Positions 1-11,887 of a stretch of DNA of 64,000 nt are shown one piece after another. Both the position numbers and the translations under genes were made by a program. Numbering within the stretch: the first letter of the stretch is position 1; the number at the start of each line of letters is the position of its first letter. This DNA comes from Synechococcus sp. M44_DOE_062 (lineage in GTDB: Bacteria; Cyanobacteriota; Cyanobacteriia; Thermostichales; Thermostichaceae), in the NCBI GenBank assembly GCA_015295985.1, contig DVDX01000022.1, forward strand, positions 1-64,000, read 5' to 3'. The notes beneath the pieces were generated by a model, which had not been told where the DNA came from, did no database searches, and worked only from the letters and a program-made list of their open reading frames with translations.

Positions 1-122
1 ATTCTCTGCAAGCCACGTCCACAACTCAGGTCAGTCTCTCCTCACCCCCTGCTCTCTCGCTCCCAGCTTCTCTCCCAAAACAGGAGACAGGAAGGCCAGT
101 TCCTGAGGGGAAAAATTCCTGT

Positions 123-1394
123 TCAACGCAGGGGAGAGTCCAACAACACCACCAGCCGCTCTTCCAGAAACTTCAGGTTGGCCACCACTTGGTTAAAGGC
201 TTCTTCTGGGGTCCAATCCATGAAATCCAGGGCCTTGGCCACCAGAGCCTGCACAGGCACAGGTTTCTCCCCAAACACATCAACCAGCCAGCGCACCGAG
301 AAGGGATCGATGGCGATATTGCCCTCGGAGCCGGGCCACCCGTTGATGTTGACCGGGCCATTGTCGCGGATGGCATTCTCAAAGGCAGCCTTGGCATTGA
401 GCCTCAGCAGCAGGGGATGGGCGTGTACCGAGCCATCTCTCCATTCCTCGTTGCTGAAGGGTTGAGGAGAAGTGGCCCCGGCGGGGTGGCCACACCAGAA
501 GTCGATCAGGCGGGTCAGGTTGGGAAAGATCAACTCGATGAAGTGCAGCAGCTCCTCCTGGCTGAGCTTTTTGATTTGCCGCATGGCGTAGGGAACGGGT
601 TTGTTGAGAACTCGCTCCAGCTTCCACTGCTGCCAATTGACCATGCTGATGAACTCCAGCCCAGCTTGGCGGAGCATCTCGAAAACCTGAGGTACGGTAA
701 AGCCTTTGTCGCTGCGCAGCAGAAAGTTGGCCAGGATCCCATTGGTGGTTTTGATGGCATCCCCCTGCCAGTGGCTTTTGACGAAGCTGCCCTCATGAAG
801 GGCGTCCATCACTTCCCTCAAGATGGGAACGGCTTTGGCAGCCGGCTCATCCATCACCCCCAGCAACTCCATGGCATCCTGCATGTTGAAAATAAACTGG
901 CGCTGGTAAAGGCTGTGGACATTGGTGCGGATGATGCCGTCCGGTTTGAGCACTTGGCGCATGCCTTTCAGCCCTGCCACCGGATCGTCCAGCAGGTAGA
1001 GCACATCATTGCAGGCGATGAAATCGAATTGCTCCCCCAAGGGCCTCAGGTCGGTGATGTCCATCACCTCGAAGCGGGCGTCTGGAATCTGGTGAAATTC
1101 AAAGCGCTGCCGGGCCATTTTTAGGGATTCTGCCGAGATGTCCACCCCGACGAAGGTGGCCCCCGGATTGGCCGTGGCCAGCACAAGGGTCTCCCAGCCG
1201 GAGCCACAGCCGGCATTGAGCATCACTTTGCCCTCTGGTTTTATCACCTTGCGGTTGCGGCGATAGTAAGCGGTGGTGAGGCTATTGGCAAACAGCGCGA
1301 AGTTATCCGTAACCGTTTGCTCAATCGGCACATTGGGGTACGGAAACTCGTCAAACTGTGCCTGAACCAAGCGGGATGTAGATTGCTCCGGCAT
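123..1394 (-). CDS. Class I SAM-dependent methyltransferase
   Basis: Cytosolic 423-aa protein with a Rossmann methyltransferase domain at about residues 45-160. Motif I is seen as AGCGSG (61-66) and the acidic SAM-binding loop as GVD (83-85). The remaining ~250 residues form a C-terminal extension that I cannot assign; it is rich in Trp and Phe and keeps no second known motif. The substrate is unknown. Unlinked small-molecule methyltransferases of this size are common in cyanobacteria. The gene lies about 50 bp downstream of the ABC ATPase gene, on the same strand, so co-transcription is possible. The ATG at 1394 is the natural start because the N-terminal segment before motif I has a normal length. 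Family is firm, substrate is not. Confidence 0.85.
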   Translation of the reverse strand: MPEQSTSRLVQAQFDEFPYPNVPIEQTVTDNFALFANSLTTAYYRRNRKVIKPEGKVMLNAGCGSGWETLVLATANPGATFVGVDISAESLKMARQRFEFHQIPDARFEVMDITDLRPLGEQFDFIACNDVLYLLDDPVAGLKGMRQVLKPDGIIRTNVHSLYQRQFIFNMQDAMELLGVMDEPAAKAVPILREVMDALHEGSFVKSHWQGDAIKTTNGILANFLLRSDKGFTVPQVFEMLRQAGLEFISMVNWQQWKLERVLNKPVPYAMRQIKKLSQEELLHFIELIFPNLTRLIDFWCGHPAGATSPQPFSNEEWRDGSVHAHPLLLRLNAKAAFENAIRDNGPVNINGWPGSEGNIAIDPFSVRWLVDVFGEKPVPVQALVAKALDFMDWTPEEAFNQVVANLKFLEERLVVLLDSPLR

Positions 1395-1446
1395 AGGGAT
1401 CCCTGCCTTTCTCAGCTTATCTAGGATTCTAAGGCGATCCCAGGGT

Positions 1447-2568
<1,122 letters not shown>

Positions 2569-2751
2569 GCTCTCAGCCTTTGCTCCGTTGCGCACTCAAA
2601 CCCTATCCAAACCGGCAGGCAAAAGTCAAATGGGTTCGGGTTGAGCTTGCTAGGGAAGGCTTGGGATCACTGCAGCGAACCCGATTTATTGCTGCTTGAA
2701 ATGAGCACAAGCTGAAAAACCAAAACGCAAAAAAAGACTGCAAAAAAGACT

Positions 2752-2777
2752 AAAAAAAGGTAGGCTCACTGCCTACC
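2752..2777 (-). terminator. Rho-independent terminator of the Hsp20 gene
   Basis: On the minus strand a perfect 7-bp stem (GGTAGGC / GCCTACC, 5-nt loop, 2759-2777) is followed directly by seven T residues (2752-2758). It sits about 60 bp beyond the Hsp20 stop codon, in the right orientation to end that transcript and keep it apart from the ABC ATPase gene. Confidence 0.8.
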
Positions 2778-2839
2778 CTATGGGATCCTTTTTCCCATTG
2801 GGAAATTGCCCCACCTCAGAGCAGCTTCAGCTCTGCCCA

Positions 2840-3280
2840 TCAGGAGACAACGCTCACTTTCACCACTTGGGCTTTTTCAGAATCTGCCTTCGGCAAGGTG
2901 AGGGTGAGGATCCCATCTTTGTATTCGGCTTTCACCTCAGCGTGTTTGATCCGGCTCGGCAGCGGGATCACCCGTTGGAAGCGCCCATAACGGAATTCAG
3001 TCCGGGTTACCCCTTTGTCTTCAGAGCGCTTCTCAAATCGCCGTTCCCCAGTGATGGAGACCGCTTCGGCTGTAGCTTGGATGTCCAAGTCGTTGGGGTT
3101 CAAGCCGGGCAGCTCCAGCTTCAGGGTAATGGTTTCGGGATCATCGTGCATCTCCACTGCCGGCATGAAGGCAAAGCCGTCGGCCTCGGTGGTGCGAGGG
3201 ATCAACCGGTCGAACATCCGGTTCATTTCCCGTTGAATTTCGTCAATTTCGCGAAATGGATCCCAGCGGACAAGAGCCAT
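2840..3280 (-). CDS. hspA: Small heat-shock protein, Hsp20/alpha-crystallin family
   Basis: ATP-independent holdase chaperone of 146 aa, the usual length of cyanobacterial HspA/Hsp16.6. The N-terminus MALVRWDPFREIDEIQREMN is diagnostic for class A bacterial Hsp20. The alpha-crystallin domain covers about residues 40-140 and ends with the GILTLTLPK stretch that carries the conserved G-x-L motif. Family members form large oligomers that bind unfolding proteins and thylakoid membranes in heat. It is monocistronic, with a good terminator 60 bp downstream. A CIRCE inverted repeat was looked for in the 190 bp upstream and was not evident, so regulation is unresolved. Confidence 0.95.
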   Translation of the reverse strand: MALVRWDPFREIDEIQREMNRMFDRLIPRTTEADGFAFMPAVEMHDDPETITLKLELPGLNPNDLDIQATAEAVSITGERRFEKRSEDKGVTRTEFRYGRFQRVIPLPSRIKHAEVKAEYKDGILTLTLPKADSEKAQVVKVSVVS

Positions 3281-3474
3281 AGAGCATCCTCCTCCTCTCT
3301 TTTGCTTTTTTTGACTTCTATTTCGAGTTTTGAGCTTAGCTTTTGGGGCTCAACTTTAGAGGTGTCAGCCAAACCTCTATGCTTCTAGTGTAGTCAAAGC
3401 CATTCCCAGAAATGTAGGGTTTTCTGGAATGTTTCTTAGGTATTTACCCTACAGGTTTATCCATCCAAAACCTT

Positions 3475-3768
3475 CTAGGACTCCGTATGTTTAGGGCGGC
3501 GATGGGGTTTTGTTGGCAACCACATACTGAGGCCGGTTGCCACCATCACCAACAGCCCCAGTCCGTTTAAGAACGGGTAAACCGCCTGCAGATCGAGGGG
3601 GCCCCACTGCCCTTTGTGGATTTGGATCAGCCAGTAGTAGTCGAAGTTTTCGTTAAGGCGGGCAATTTGATAAAGGGATCCCGTCAGCACCGTCACCACC
3701 AACGGCAAGGCCAGAATGGGGGCAAGGGTGCGGTGGATGCGGCGGATCATCTTTGGATTGAGGGCCAT
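3475..3768 (-). CDS. Small PepSY-like/TM protein
   Basis: 97-aa membrane protein with two hydrophobic segments, at about residues 14-32 and 66-84, and a basic C-terminus. The opening MIRRIHRTLAPILALPLVVT resembles the PepSY-associated TM helix family: an R-x-x-H-R-x-L segment entering a helix, and a second helix followed by a basic W-x-P tail. It is far shorter than true PepSY reductases, so it may be a stand-alone relic of that fold. It lies 84 bp upstream of acnB's stop, on the same strand. The role is unknown. Confidence 0.65.
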   Translation of the reverse strand: MALNPKMIRRIHRTLAPILALPLVVTVLTGSLYQIARLNENFDYYWLIQIHKGQWGPLDLQAVYPFLNGLGLLVMVATGLSMWLPTKPHRRPKHTES

Positions 3769-3852
3769 CGGGCTTTCTCCAGAGCGATGGGGCGATCCCT
3801 GCCATGGTATCAGGGCGACCCAGGCCAGATTTGGAATCCTACTCCACCCTGC

Positions 3853-6486
3853 TCAAGAACGGATCCCGAGCAAATCTTCGATCTTGGGCATTTGCTCAGG
3901 GGGGATAACCCGCCCTTCATCCTCAAAGCCGGGGATCTCGTGGAAGTTGAGGTAGCGATACAGCTCGCCGGCAAAGGGTTGGATTTTGGTGGAGACAATC
4001 TCTTGGTATTCCTCAGGGGTCGGGATCCGTCCCAAAAGGGCGCAGGCGGCAGCTAGCTCAGCGGATCCCAGGTAAACCCGCGCGTCTTTGCCCATGCGGT
4101 TGTTGAAGTTGCGGGTGGAGGTGGACATAACGGTGGCCCCATCTTCTACGCGGGCTTGGTTGCCCATGCACAGGCTGCATCCCGGCATTTCCGTCCTGGC
4201 CCCTGCGGCAGCAAAGGTGCCATATACCCCTTCCGAGCGCAGTTGCGCTTCGTCCATGCGGGTGGGCGGACAGATCCAAAATTGACGCACCTTGGCCCGC
4301 CCTTGGCCTTCTAGGACTTTGGCAGCGGCACGGTAGTGGCCGATGTTGGTCATGCAGGAGCCGATAAACACCTCGTCGATTTTGATGGGGGTGTCTGGAT
4401 TGCCTGCTTCGTGTTGAGCGTGGACTTCGCTCAGGGTCATCACCTTGTCGGGATCGTTGGGGGCACAGACAATCGGCTCGGTGATGGTGCTGAGGTCGAT
4501 TTCGATGACTTCGGCGTATTCGGCGTCGGGATCGGCTTCCATCAGGCTGGGGTTGGCCAGCCACGCTTCCATTTTGGCGATGCGCCGCAGCAAGGTTCTC
4601 GCATCCTGATAGCCACGGGCAATCATGTTTTTCAGCAGCACCACGTTGGAGCGCAGGTATTCTGAGACCGTCTCAATGCTTAGCTTGATGGTACAGCCAG
4701 CACAGTTGCGCTCTGCCGAGGCATCGGTAAACTCGAAGGCTTGCTCCACCTTCAGATCCGGCAGGCCCTCGATCTCCATGATGCGCCCGGCAAAGACGTT
4801 TTTCTTGCCTTTTTTCTCAACGGTCAACAGGCCCCTCTGAATGGCCACGTAGGGGATGGCGTGGACAATATCCCGCAGGGTGATCCCCGGCTGCAGTTGC
4901 CCCTTGAAGCGCACCAGCACAGACTCCGGCATGTCCAAGGGCATCACCCCCATGGCAGCGGCAAAGGCCACCAGACCGGATCCCGCCGGGAAGGAGATCC
5001 CCAAGGGGAAGCGGGTGTGGGAGTCGCCCCCTGTGCCGACAGTATCGGGCAGTAACATGCGATTGAGCCAGGAGTGGATGATGCCATCGCCGGGACGCAG
5101 GACAACACCCCCGCGGGAGGCGAAAAAGTCAGGCAGCTCTTTGTGGGTTTTGATGTCCACCGGCTTGGGATAGGCAGCGGTGTGGCAAAAGCTCTGCAGC
5201 ACCAGGTCGGCGTTGAAGCCCAGACAGGCCAACTCCTTCAGCTCATCGCGGGTCATGGGGCCGGTGGTGTCCTGGGATCCCACGGTGGTTATCAGGGGTT
5301 CGCAGCTTGTGCCCGGACGCACGCCCGGCAGCCCACAGGCTTTGCCCACGATTTTTTGCGCCAGGGTATAGCCCTTGCCGGTGTCTGCCGGTGGAGTGGG
5401 GCGAATAAACAAGGTGGAGGGAGGCAACCCCAAGACTTGGCGGGTTCTGTCGGTGAGGGCACGGCCAATCAACAGGGGAATGCGTCCCCCCGCCCGCACC
5501 TCGTCGGGGAGGGTTACAGGCCGAAGGGAAAAGGTGGAGAGAACTTGGCCCGTCTCAGAGCGGATCACGCCTTCGTAGGGGTATATCGTGACTACCATGC
5601 CCGTTTCCAAGCGGGAGACATCGCACTGGATGGGCAAGGCCCCGGCATCTTCGGCGGTGTTGAAGAAGATGGGCGCAATGGTGCCCCCCAGGATAACCCC
5701 GCCGGCCCGCTTGTTGGGCACATGGGGAATGTCGTGGCCGATATGCCAGAGGAGGGAGTTGAGGGCGGATTTGCGGGAGGATCCCGTGCCTACCACATCT
5801 CCCACAAAGGCAACCGGATGGCCACGGCGCTTCAGCTCGGCAAGGGTGGCCAGGGATCCGGGAGCGCGGGACTCCAGCATGGCCTGGGCGTGGAGGGGGA
5901 TATCTGGGCGGGTGGTGGCGTGGGCGGCAGGGGAAAGGTCATCGGTGTTGATCTCGCCGGCCACCTTGAACACTGTCACGGTGATGGCTGCCGCCAGGGG
6001 GTCTTTGGCAGCAAACCATTCGCCATTGGCCCAAGACTGGATCACCTGGCGGGCATAGGCGTTGCCGGATTGGCTCAGCTCCAGCACATCGTGAAAGGCA
6101 TCGAAGATCAGCAGCGTGTGGCTGAGGGCGCGGGCTGCTGCCGCTGCGATCTCCTGCCGCGCATCCTGCAACAGCTCCAGCAAAACCTGGACGTTGTAGC
6201 CCCCCAGCATCGTGCCCAGCAACTCCACCGCCCGCACGGGAGTGAGCAACGGGGAGGCAACCTCCTCCTTGGCTACTGCCGCCAAAAAGCCCGCTTTCAC
6301 ATAGGCTGCTTCATCGACTCCCGGTGGGACGCGCTCCGTGAGCAGGTGCAACAAAAAGGTTTCTTCGCCGGCAGGCGGAGTCTTCAGCAGCTCGCACAAC
6401 TGACTGGTCTGGGCTGCATTCAGAGGCAGCGGCGGGATCCCTTGCGCCTTGCGGGCAGCGGCGTGTTGGCGGTATTCAGCCAGCAT
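3853..6486 (-). CDS. acnB: Aconitate hydratase B (bifunctional aconitase/2-methylisocitrate dehydratase)
   Basis: 877-aa [4Fe-4S] enzyme that interconverts citrate and isocitrate; AcnB is the aconitase of most cyanobacteria and feeds 2-oxoglutarate to nitrogen assimilation. Length agrees with the AcnB family (~865 aa). Domain order is HEAT-like N-terminal domain (~1-160), swivel domain (~165-380) and the catalytic core. Cluster-ligand regions are visible as [14 protein letters not shown] and GCSLCMGNQ near the C-terminus. The start [10 protein letters not shown] is the canonical AcnB opening. It appears monocistronic, with prfA 95 bp upstream on the same strand. Long open frames on the opposite strand here are shadows of its GC-rich codons. 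Confidence 0.97.
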   Translation of the reverse strand: MLAEYRQHAAARKAQGIPPLPLNAAQTSQLCELLKTPPAGEETFLLHLLTERVPPGVDEAAYVKAGFLAAVAKEEVASPLLTPVRAVELLGTMLGGYNVQVLLELLQDARQEIAAAAARALSHTLLIFDAFHDVLELSQSGNAYARQVIQSWANGEWFAAKDPLAAAITVTVFKVAGEINTDDLSPAAHATTRPDIPLHAQAMLESRAPGSLATLAELKRRGHPVAFVGDVVGTGSSRKSALNSLLWHIGHDIPHVPNKRAGGVILGGTIAPIFFNTAEDAGALPIQCDVSRLETGMVVTIYPYEGVIRSETGQVLSTFSLRPVTLPDEVRAGGRIPLLIGRALTDRTRQVLGLPPSTLFIRPTPPADTGKGYTLAQKIVGKACGLPGVRPGTSCEPLITTVGSQDTTGPMTRDELKELACLGFNADLVLQSFCHTAAYPKPVDIKTHKELPDFFASRGGVVLRPGDGIIHSWLNRMLLPDTVGTGGDSHTRFPLGISFPAGSGLVAFAAAMGVMPLDMPESVLVRFKGQLQPGITLRDIVHAIPYVAIQRGLLTVEKKGKKNVFAGRIMEIEGLPDLKVEQAFEFTDASAERNCAGCTIKLSIETVSEYLRSNVVLLKNMIARGYQDARTLLRRIAKMEAWLANPSLMEADPDAEYAEVIEIDLSTITEPIVCAPNDPDKVMTLSEVHAQHEAGNPDTPIKIDEVFIGSCMTNIGHYRAAAKVLEGQGRAKVRQFWICPPTRMDEAQLRSEGVYGTFAAAGARTEMPGCSLCMGNQARVEDGATVMSTSTRNFNNRMGKDARVYLGSAELAAACALLGRIPTPEEYQEIVSTKIQPFAGELYRYLNFHEIPGFEDEGRVIPPEQMPKIEDLLGIRS

Positions 6487-6580
6487 AGGGAGTCTGGGTA
6501 CTCAACATGAGTATCCATTCTATCGCCAGCTCGGTAGAAGAAAGGTGCTCAACAAGGGATCCCCTCCGGCCAAAGCCAGC

Positions 6581-7663
6581 CTAGGACAACTCCGCCAGCA
6601 GCTCTTTCTGGTAAAGGCCAATACAGGCTTGGATCAAGTCGTCCAGCTCCCCATCCAAGATGGGCTGCAGCGGGAAATTCTGGTTGAGGCGGTGGTCGGT
6701 GACTCGGTTTTCTTTGTAGTTGTAGGTGCGGATTTTTTCCGAGCGGGATCCCGTTCCCACCTGCATGCGCCGGGCAGAGCTGATGGAGGCCTGCTGCTCC
6801 TGCAACTTCATCTCGTAGAGTTTGGCCCGCAAAATCTGCATTGCCCGCTGGCGGTTTTGGAGCTGGGAACGCTCTTCGGTACAAAACACCCGGATCCCCG
6901 TCGGCTTGTGGATGAGATCCACCGCCGTCTCCACCTTGTTGACGTTTTGGCCGCCTGCCCCTCCGGAGCGTGCCGTTTTGATTTCGATGTCTTTTGGGTC
7001 GATCACCACCTCCACTTCATCCACTTCCGGCATCACCGCCACCGTTGCCGTCGAGGTGTGGACACGCCCTTGCGCTTCCGTAACAGGCACCCGCTGCACC
7101 CGATGCACGCCAGCTTCAAACTTGAGCTTGCTGTACACCTGATCCCCTTGAATCTCCAGGATCGCCTCTTTGTAGCCCCCCAGCTCTCCTTCGGAGAGGC
7201 TGGCCAGACGCACCGACCAGCCCAGCTTCTCGGCGTAGCGGGTGTACATGCGAGCCAGATCTGCCGCCCACAAAGCGGCCTCCTCTCCCCCCGTGCCGGC
7301 GCGAATCTCCAACATGATGTTCTTGTCGTCGTTGGGATCCCGAGGCAGCAGCAGCAGGGTGAGTTTTTCCTCCAGTTGCTCTTGGCGGGCACGCAGTTGC
7401 TCCAGTTCTGCTCTTGCCATCGCCTCCAGCTCCGGGTCAGAGGCCGATTCCCGCAAGAGCTCTTCTGTCTGCTGCAGATCGCGGTTCAGCTTTTGCCAGT
7501 CGTGAAAAGCCTCGACGGTGGCCTCCAGGGAGGAGCGGGCCTTGGCGATCCGCTGCAGCTCAGCGGGATCCGTGGCCACGTCCGGATCTGCCAGACGCAC
7601 CGTCAGCTCCTGAAAGGTGGCTTCGACATGCTTAAGCTGGTCGATCAGTTGAGCAGAAGCCAT
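6581..7663 (-). CDS. prfA: Peptide chain release factor 1
   Basis: 360-aa class I release factor that reads UAA and UAG and triggers peptidyl-tRNA hydrolysis. The GGQ catalytic loop is present as [14 protein letters not shown], and the N-terminal helical domain and coiled region are intact. The start is placed at [11 protein letters not shown] (7663); an in-frame ATG 12 codons upstream would add a non-conserved tail. It is the last gene of the ribosomal cluster, about 54 bp after rpmE, an arrangement conserved in many cyanobacteria. RF1 decodes UAG, which matters for the amber-interrupted gene at 16-18 kb. Confidence 0.97.
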   Translation of the reverse strand: MASAQLIDQLKHVEATFQELTVRLADPDVATDPAELQRIAKARSSLEATVEAFHDWQKLNRDLQQTEELLRESASDPELEAMARAELEQLRARQEQLEEKLTLLLLPRDPNDDKNIMLEIRAGTGGEEAALWAADLARMYTRYAEKLGWSVRLASLSEGELGGYKEAILEIQGDQVYSKLKFEAGVHRVQRVPVTEAQGRVHTSTATVAVMPEVDEVEVVIDPKDIEIKTARSGGAGGQNVNKVETAVDLIHKPTGIRVFCTEERSQLQNRQRAMQILRAKLYEMKLQEQQASISSARRMQVGTGSRSEKIRTYNYKENRVTDHRLNQNFPLQPILDGELDDLIQACIGLYQKELLAELS

Positions 7664-7717
7664 AGACTTGCAATACCCAGGAATCCAAGCGTTGCCCACA
7701 CTCAGACGGGGGAACCT

Positions 7718-7942
7718 CTACTTGGCCTTTTTGCCACCTCCCATGCCGTATTTGCGCATGAACTTCTCCACCCGGCCTTCGCTGTCGATGATCTTCTGGC
7801 TGCCGGTGAAAAAGGGATGGTTGCCCGACCAAACATCCACCTTCAGCTCCGGCTTGGTGGATCCCACTGTCATCACCACTTCGCCGTTGCAGATGACTTT
7901 GGCTTCTGGATACCACTGCGGGTGCAATCCTTTCTTGGGCAT
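7718..7942 (-). CDS. rpmE: 50S ribosomal protein L31 (zinc-less type)
   Basis: 74-aa ribosomal protein. MPKKGLHPQWYPEAKVICNG matches bacterial L31. The CxxC zinc motif is absent: SGNHPF replaces the C-x-x-C-H-P-F of zinc-binding forms, so this is a C-minus L31, typical of cyanobacteria. Start at 7942 is favoured over the in-frame ATG at 7990 by conservation and by a strong Shine-Dalgarno (AAAGGAGGAAAG) just upstream. The C-terminus is basic (GGGKKAK). It sits between rpsI and prfA. Confidence 0.95.
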   Translation of the reverse strand: MPKKGLHPQWYPEAKVICNGEVVMTVGSTKPELKVDVWSGNHPFFTGSQKIIDSEGRVEKFMRKYGMGGGKKAK

Positions 7943-8019
7943 AGCCCTTTCCTCCTTTGGGTCTGTTTCTATACCCTTGTCTATCAACATCTTCCTCGGA
8001 AAAGCAATGGCAGGGATCC

Positions 8020-8430
8020 CTAGCGTTTGGAGTACTGGGGAGCCTTGCGGGCCTTGCGCAGGCCGTATTTCTTCCGCTCCACGGCGCGCGGATCCCGTTT
8101 CAGATAACCCTCTACTTTCAAGGGGCCGCGATTGGCTGGATCCACCTCACAGAGGGCGCGCGCCACCCCCAGCTTGATCGCATCCGCCTGGCCATGAACG
8201 CCGCCGCCATGGGCCCGCACTAGGATATCGTAGGAGTTTTCCAGACCAAGGATCTCCAACGGCCCCTTCACACTGGCCACCAGGGCTTCTTGATACTGCA
8301 GATACTGGTCTCCCGGCCTGTCGTTGATGATGATTTTGCCAGTGCCGGGCACCAAACGCACACGGGCAACAGCGGTTTTGCGACGTCCGGTTCCCCAATA
8401 AACGGCTCGTTGGCTGCTCGCTTGAGTCAT
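8020..8430 (-). CDS. rpsI: 30S ribosomal protein S9
   Basis: 136-aa small-subunit protein whose basic C-terminal tail reaches the P-site tRNA anticodon. The family start [16 protein letters not shown] and the terminal [17 protein letters not shown] are both present, so the gene is complete. Its ATG overlaps the rplM stop by 4 bp (ATGA), implying translational coupling; L13-S9 coupling is nearly universal in bacteria. Confidence 0.98.
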   Translation of the reverse strand: MTQASSQRAVYWGTGRRKTAVARVRLVPGTGKIIINDRPGDQYLQYQEALVASVKGPLEILGLENSYDILVRAHGGGVHGQADAIKLGVARALCEVDPANRGPLKVEGYLKRDPRAVERKKYGLRKARKAPQYSKR

Positions 8431-8882
8431 GCTTTGGCTCCTGGGATCGTGTTGAGGGGATAAACCTGAGGTTGCTGGGCCTCATGAGGGTGGTGTGGCC
8501 CGGCATAAACTTTCAGCTTGGTGAATTGCCGCCGGCCCAAACGGGTGTGGGGCAACATCCCTTTGACCGCTTTTTCCACCACCCGCTCCGGCAGCCGCGC
8601 CTGCAGTTGGGCAAAGGTTTCCACTTTCATACCGCCAGGGCGACCAGAGTGGCGACGGTAGAGCTTTTGGGTGCGCTTTTTGCCGGTAACTACCACTTTT
8701 TCAGCATTGATCACAACCACGTAGTCTCCCATATCCAGGTGAGGGGTGAAGTCGGGTTTGTGCTTACCCCGCAATAGGGTGGCTACAGCGGCGGCCAGGC
8801 GGCCCAGGCGCTGATTGGCAGCATCCACCAGATACCAGCGGGGTGCTAGAGTCTCGGGGTTAGGAAGGGGAGTTTTGTTCAT
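8427..8882 (-). CDS. rplM: 50S ribosomal protein L13
   Basis: 151-aa early-assembly protein of the large subunit. The body [16 protein letters not shown] and [13 protein letters not shown] is typical. The open frame extends 85 codons upstream without conserved sequence; the ATG at 8882 ([16 protein letters not shown]) is chosen because it gives the family length and avoids overlapping truA. It overlaps rpsI by 4 bp at its 3' end. Confidence 0.97.
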   Translation of the reverse strand: MNKTPLPNPETLAPRWYLVDAANQRLGRLAAAVATLLRGKHKPDFTPHLDMGDYVVVINAEKVVVTGKKRTQKLYRRHSGRPGGMKVETFAQLQARLPERVVEKAVKGMLPHTRLGRRQFTKLKVYAGPHHPHEAQQPQVYPLNTIPGAKA

Positions 8883-8941
8883 GGCAACCAAGGAAGCATA
8901 ATCATCAGGACAAGTCAGGACAAGCTTGGGGATTGTCTGGG

Positions 8942-9799
8942 TCAACCGCAGGAGTGAACCAACGCAGCCGTTGACCGGAGAGCAGAGGGGGCTTCTGTGG
9001 GCAAGGCCCAAAAGGGCGGCGAGTGGGCGAACTGCTGACCGAAGGGATCCGCAGCATAGCCCACATCCGTCAGGCACAGCCCTTGCGGGGGAGCGCTGTA
9101 GCGGGTGCGCATCTGGCTCCAGTCGTTGTGTTGCCACAGGTGGACAAATTGGGCTGGGCTGAGCTCGCCTCGGCCCACCACCTCTAGGGATCCCACCAAA
9201 AGCCGCATCATCCGGTAGAGAAAGCCGCTGGCCTGCACCTCAATGCTGACCAAGTCCCCCAGCCGTTGGCAGAGCACTTCCTGCACCTGCACCCGTGAGT
9301 GGGGGCGATCGGATCCGCGCCGCCGAAAGGCTTCCAAGCTGTGCTCTCCCAGCAGGGAGTTCAGGGCTTCCGCCATCGGCTCCACCTGCAAAGGCCACCG
9401 CACCTGCCAACTAAAGAGGCGCCAGAACACATCCGGTCGCTCCCGGTTCAGGATCAAGTAGCGGTAACGGCGCCAGCGAGCCGAAAAGCGGGCATGCCAG
9501 GAGTCGGGCACCTGAGCGGAAGCCAGTACTACCACATCTTCCGGCAGACAGTCGTTCAGCACCCTCGACCACTCCGCTGCAGGAATGCCGGAGGTGGTGT
9601 CGAAGTGGGCCACCTGGCCTGCAGCATGAACCCCCGTATCGGTGCGGCCTGCCCCGTAGAGAGTTACCGGATGCCCCGCCCGCGACGCAATTGCCTTCTC
9701 CAGTACCCCCTGCACGGTACGGCGGGACGCCTGGCGCTGCCAGCCACAGAACCCGCTGCCGAGGTACTGAATTCTCAGGGCAATGCGACGGTACGGCAT
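8942..9799 (-). CDS. truA: tRNA pseudouridine(38-40) synthase
   Basis: 285-aa enzyme isomerising U38, U39 and U40 in the tRNA anticodon stem. The catalytic Asp lies in [14 protein letters not shown]. The start [20 protein letters not shown] (9799) is the family start; the longer open frame would run into rplQ. It sits 13 bp after rplQ and 59 bp before rplM, the standard cyanobacterial order. The last ~20 residues are not conserved in the family. Confidence 0.96.
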   Translation of the reverse strand: MPYRRIALRIQYLGSGFCGWQRQASRRTVQGVLEKAIASRAGHPVTLYGAGRTDTGVHAAGQVAHFDTTSGIPAAEWSRVLNDCLPEDVVVLASAQVPDSWHARFSARWRRYRYLILNRERPDVFWRLFSWQVRWPLQVEPMAEALNSLLGEHSLEAFRRRGSDRPHSRVQVQEVLCQRLGDLVSIEVQASGFLYRMMRLLVGSLEVVGRGELSPAQFVHLWQHNDWSQMRTRYSAPPQGLCLTDVGYAADPFGQQFAHSPPFWALPTEAPSALRSTAALVHSCG

Positions 9800-9812
9800 G
9801 GATCCCTTCCTG

Positions 9813-10163
9813 CTACACCAGCTCGATGACCGCCATTTCTGCTCCGTCGCCCCGCCGCCGCACGGTGCGCAGGATGCGGGTGTAGCCACCGGCCCGATCC
9901 CGGTAGCGCTCAGGAGCCTGCTCAAACAGGGAGCGCACCAGCTCCTTGTCGTAGATGTAGGCCAGCGCCTGTCGCCGCGCCGCCAGGGATCCCTCCTTGG
10001 CCAGGGTAATCATCTTCTCAGTGGTGGCCCGAATGGCTTTGGCGCGGGCTTTGGTGGTGGTGATCCGCCCTTCCCGCAGCAGAGCCGTGGTCAATGCCCG
10101 CATCAGGGCTTTGCGCTGGTCGGCGGGCTTGTTGAGGTGGGGGGTACGACGGCGGTGACGCAT
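9813..10163 (-). CDS. rplQ: 50S ribosomal protein L17
   Basis: 116-aa protein near the peptide exit tunnel. [20 protein letters not shown] is the diagnostic N-terminus, and the C-terminal [20 protein letters not shown] is complete. It follows rpoA by about 100 bp, as in nearly all bacterial alpha operons. Confidence 0.98.
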   Translation of the reverse strand: MRHRRRTPHLNKPADQRKALMRALTTALLREGRITTTKARAKAIRATTEKMITLAKEGSLAARRQALAYIYDKELVRSLFEQAPERYRDRAGGYTRILRTVRRRGDGAEMAVIELV

Positions 10164-10261
10164 GGTAACCTCTACCTTTTGTCCTCCATTCTTCAGGGAT
10201 CCTGACTGAGTTTTGACGCGGTCGCCCTAGCGGTGTCGATACTTTGAACAGAACCTAAACT

Positions 10262-11263
10262 CTACGCCTTGCCCTTTTCGCGGGTGCGGGGCAGCGTCAG
10301 ACCAAAGCGGTTTTTCAAAGCCTGCACCACCTCTTCGGCAGATTTCTGACCAAAGTTTTTGATCTCCAGCAAATCTTCCTCGGTATAGAGGAGCAGATCG
10401 GCCACCGTGTTGATCTGAGCCCGTTTCAGGCAGTTGTAAGCCCGTACCGATAGCTGCAGTTCCTCGATGGGGATTTGGTTTTTCTGGTTGTCCTCGTCTA
10501 GCTTGGGCGGCACAGGGGTATCGAAACTAACGTCCTGCAGCGGCGAGAACAAGCCCACCAAAATGCGGGCGGCTTGGCTGAGAGCCTCTTGCGGCGTAAG
10601 GCTGCCATTGGTCCAGACCTCCAGTATTAGCCGATCTTTTTCCAGAGATTGGCCAACCCGAGCCGCTTCCACAGCGTAGTTCACCTTGCGCACCGGCATG
10701 AAGACAGAGTCGATCTGCAGAAAATCAATCGACATTGCCTTGCTGTCGGAGTAATCGACGGCGCGGTAGCCATGTCCCCGGCCAATCATGAACTCCATTT
10801 CCAAAATGGCCCCTTCTGCCAGGGTGGCAATGTGATGACGGGGGTTGATCACCTCCACGTCGCTGGGCAATTGCAGCTTCTCAGCGGTAACTTCCCCTGG
10901 CCCCTGAGCCACCAAACGGCCCACTTGAGTATCCGGGGAACTGGAGCGCAGCACCAGCTCCTTCATGTTCAGAAGGATCTCCATCACGTCTTCCCGCACC
11001 CCTGGCACTGTGGAAAACTCGTGGTTCACCCCAGCGATGCGTACAGCAGTCACTGCCGTCCCTTCCAAGTTAGAGAGCAACACCCGCCGCAAAGCGTTGC
11101 CCACCGTGATCCCTTGACCGCGCTCCAGCGGCCCCAGAGCAAATTTGCCGTAGTGAACGCCGTTATCATCCCGATGAGATTCAACACACTCGGTCTGGTA
11201 AGCAACAGCGCTTGAACTCGCTTTGCTGCTCAGAGGGTGGAGGGTTCGGCTGGTTTGAATCAT
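10262..11263 (-). CDS. rpoA: RNA polymerase alpha subunit
   Basis: Dimerising alpha subunit of RNA polymerase, ~333 aa from the ATG at 11263. The alpha N-terminal domain carries GITVGNALRRVLLSNLEGTA; the C-terminal domain carries ELQLSVRAYNCLKRAQINTV and binds UP elements and activators. The frame is open to 11326 (354 aa), and two adjacent ATGs occur at 11266 and 11263. Conserved sequence begins only at YQTECVES, so even the short form has ~20 non-conserved residues, and the exact start is uncertain. It is followed by rplQ and preceded by rpsK. Confidence 0.96.
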   Translation of the reverse strand: MIQTSRTLHPLSSKASSSAVAYQTECVESHRDDNGVHYGKFALGPLERGQGITVGNALRRVLLSNLEGTAVTAVRIAGVNHEFSTVPGVREDVMEILLNMKELVLRSSSPDTQVGRLVAQGPGEVTAEKLQLPSDVEVINPRHHIATLAEGAILEMEFMIGRGHGYRAVDYSDSKAMSIDFLQIDSVFMPVRKVNYAVEAARVGQSLEKDRLILEVWTNGSLTPQEALSQAARILVGLFSPLQDVSFDTPVPPKLDEDNQKNQIPIEELQLSVRAYNCLKRAQINTVADLLLYTEEDLLEIKNFGQKSAEEVVQALKNRFGLTLPRTREKGKA

Positions 11264-11416
11264 CATAGTGGCCCCGTCCGTCTGGCTCGATATCCATTTG
11301 GAGAACTGATAAAACTTCGAGGTCATCTCACGCTTGGGCAGACCGGTGGCTAAAGCATCGCGTGGCTCTGGAGAAAACGCCTGCAGACGCTCGACCAGCC
11401 TTCAACACAGAATCTT

Positions 11417-11803
11417 TCAGACACGCCGCCGCTTGGGAGGACGGCAACCGTTGTGGGGAATAGGGGTAATATCTCGAATGAGAGTAATCTCCAAGCCTGT
11501 TGCCTGCAGGGCGCGAATGGCGGTTTCCCGACCGGCTCCCGGCCCGCTCACCATCACTTCGATCTGGCGCATGCCGTTCTCCATGGCCTGACGCGCTGCA
11601 CTTTCTGCTGCCATTTGGGCGGCGAAGGGAGTGCCCTTTTTGGCCCCCTTAAAGCCCGTAGAACCGGCTGAGGCCCAAGACACCACATCGCCGTTGGGAT
11701 CCGTGATGGTGACAATGGTGTTGTTGAAGGTGGACTGTATGTAGGCCACCCCATTGGGGATGTTCTTTTTGACTTTACGTCCGCGCCGTTGCTGCCGAGC
11801 CAT
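11417..11803 (-). CDS. rpsK: 30S ribosomal protein S11
   Basis: 128-aa platform protein of the small subunit, contacting the Shine-Dalgarno helix. [20 protein letters not shown] (ATG at 11803) is the standard start; an in-frame ATG 24 codons upstream gives no conserved sequence. The C-terminus [13 protein letters not shown] is complete. It lies between rpsM and rpoA. Confidence 0.98.
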   Translation of the reverse strand: MARQQRRGRKVKKNIPNGVAYIQSTFNNTIVTITDPNGDVVSWASAGSTGFKGAKKGTPFAAQMAAESAARQAMENGMRQIEVMVSGPGAGRETAIRALQATGLEITLIRDITPIPHNGCRPPKRRRV

Positions 11804-11887
11804 GATCCATGTGTCCTTGCAATCGACTGTCTGGGGTTGGGATTCGGGATGGTGGGCGATTTGTGCCTTCCGCACAAAGCCCAGCGA

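Noticed and set aside
5074-6510. 478-codon plus-strand open frame opposite acnB
   Set aside because: Gly/His/Gln-rich translation without motif, lying fully antisense to a conserved aconitase; a shadow of GC-rich codon use.
6449-8023. 524-codon plus-strand open frame opposite prfA and rpmE
   Set aside because: His/Leu/Gln-rich composition, covers two conserved genes and has no recognisable domain.
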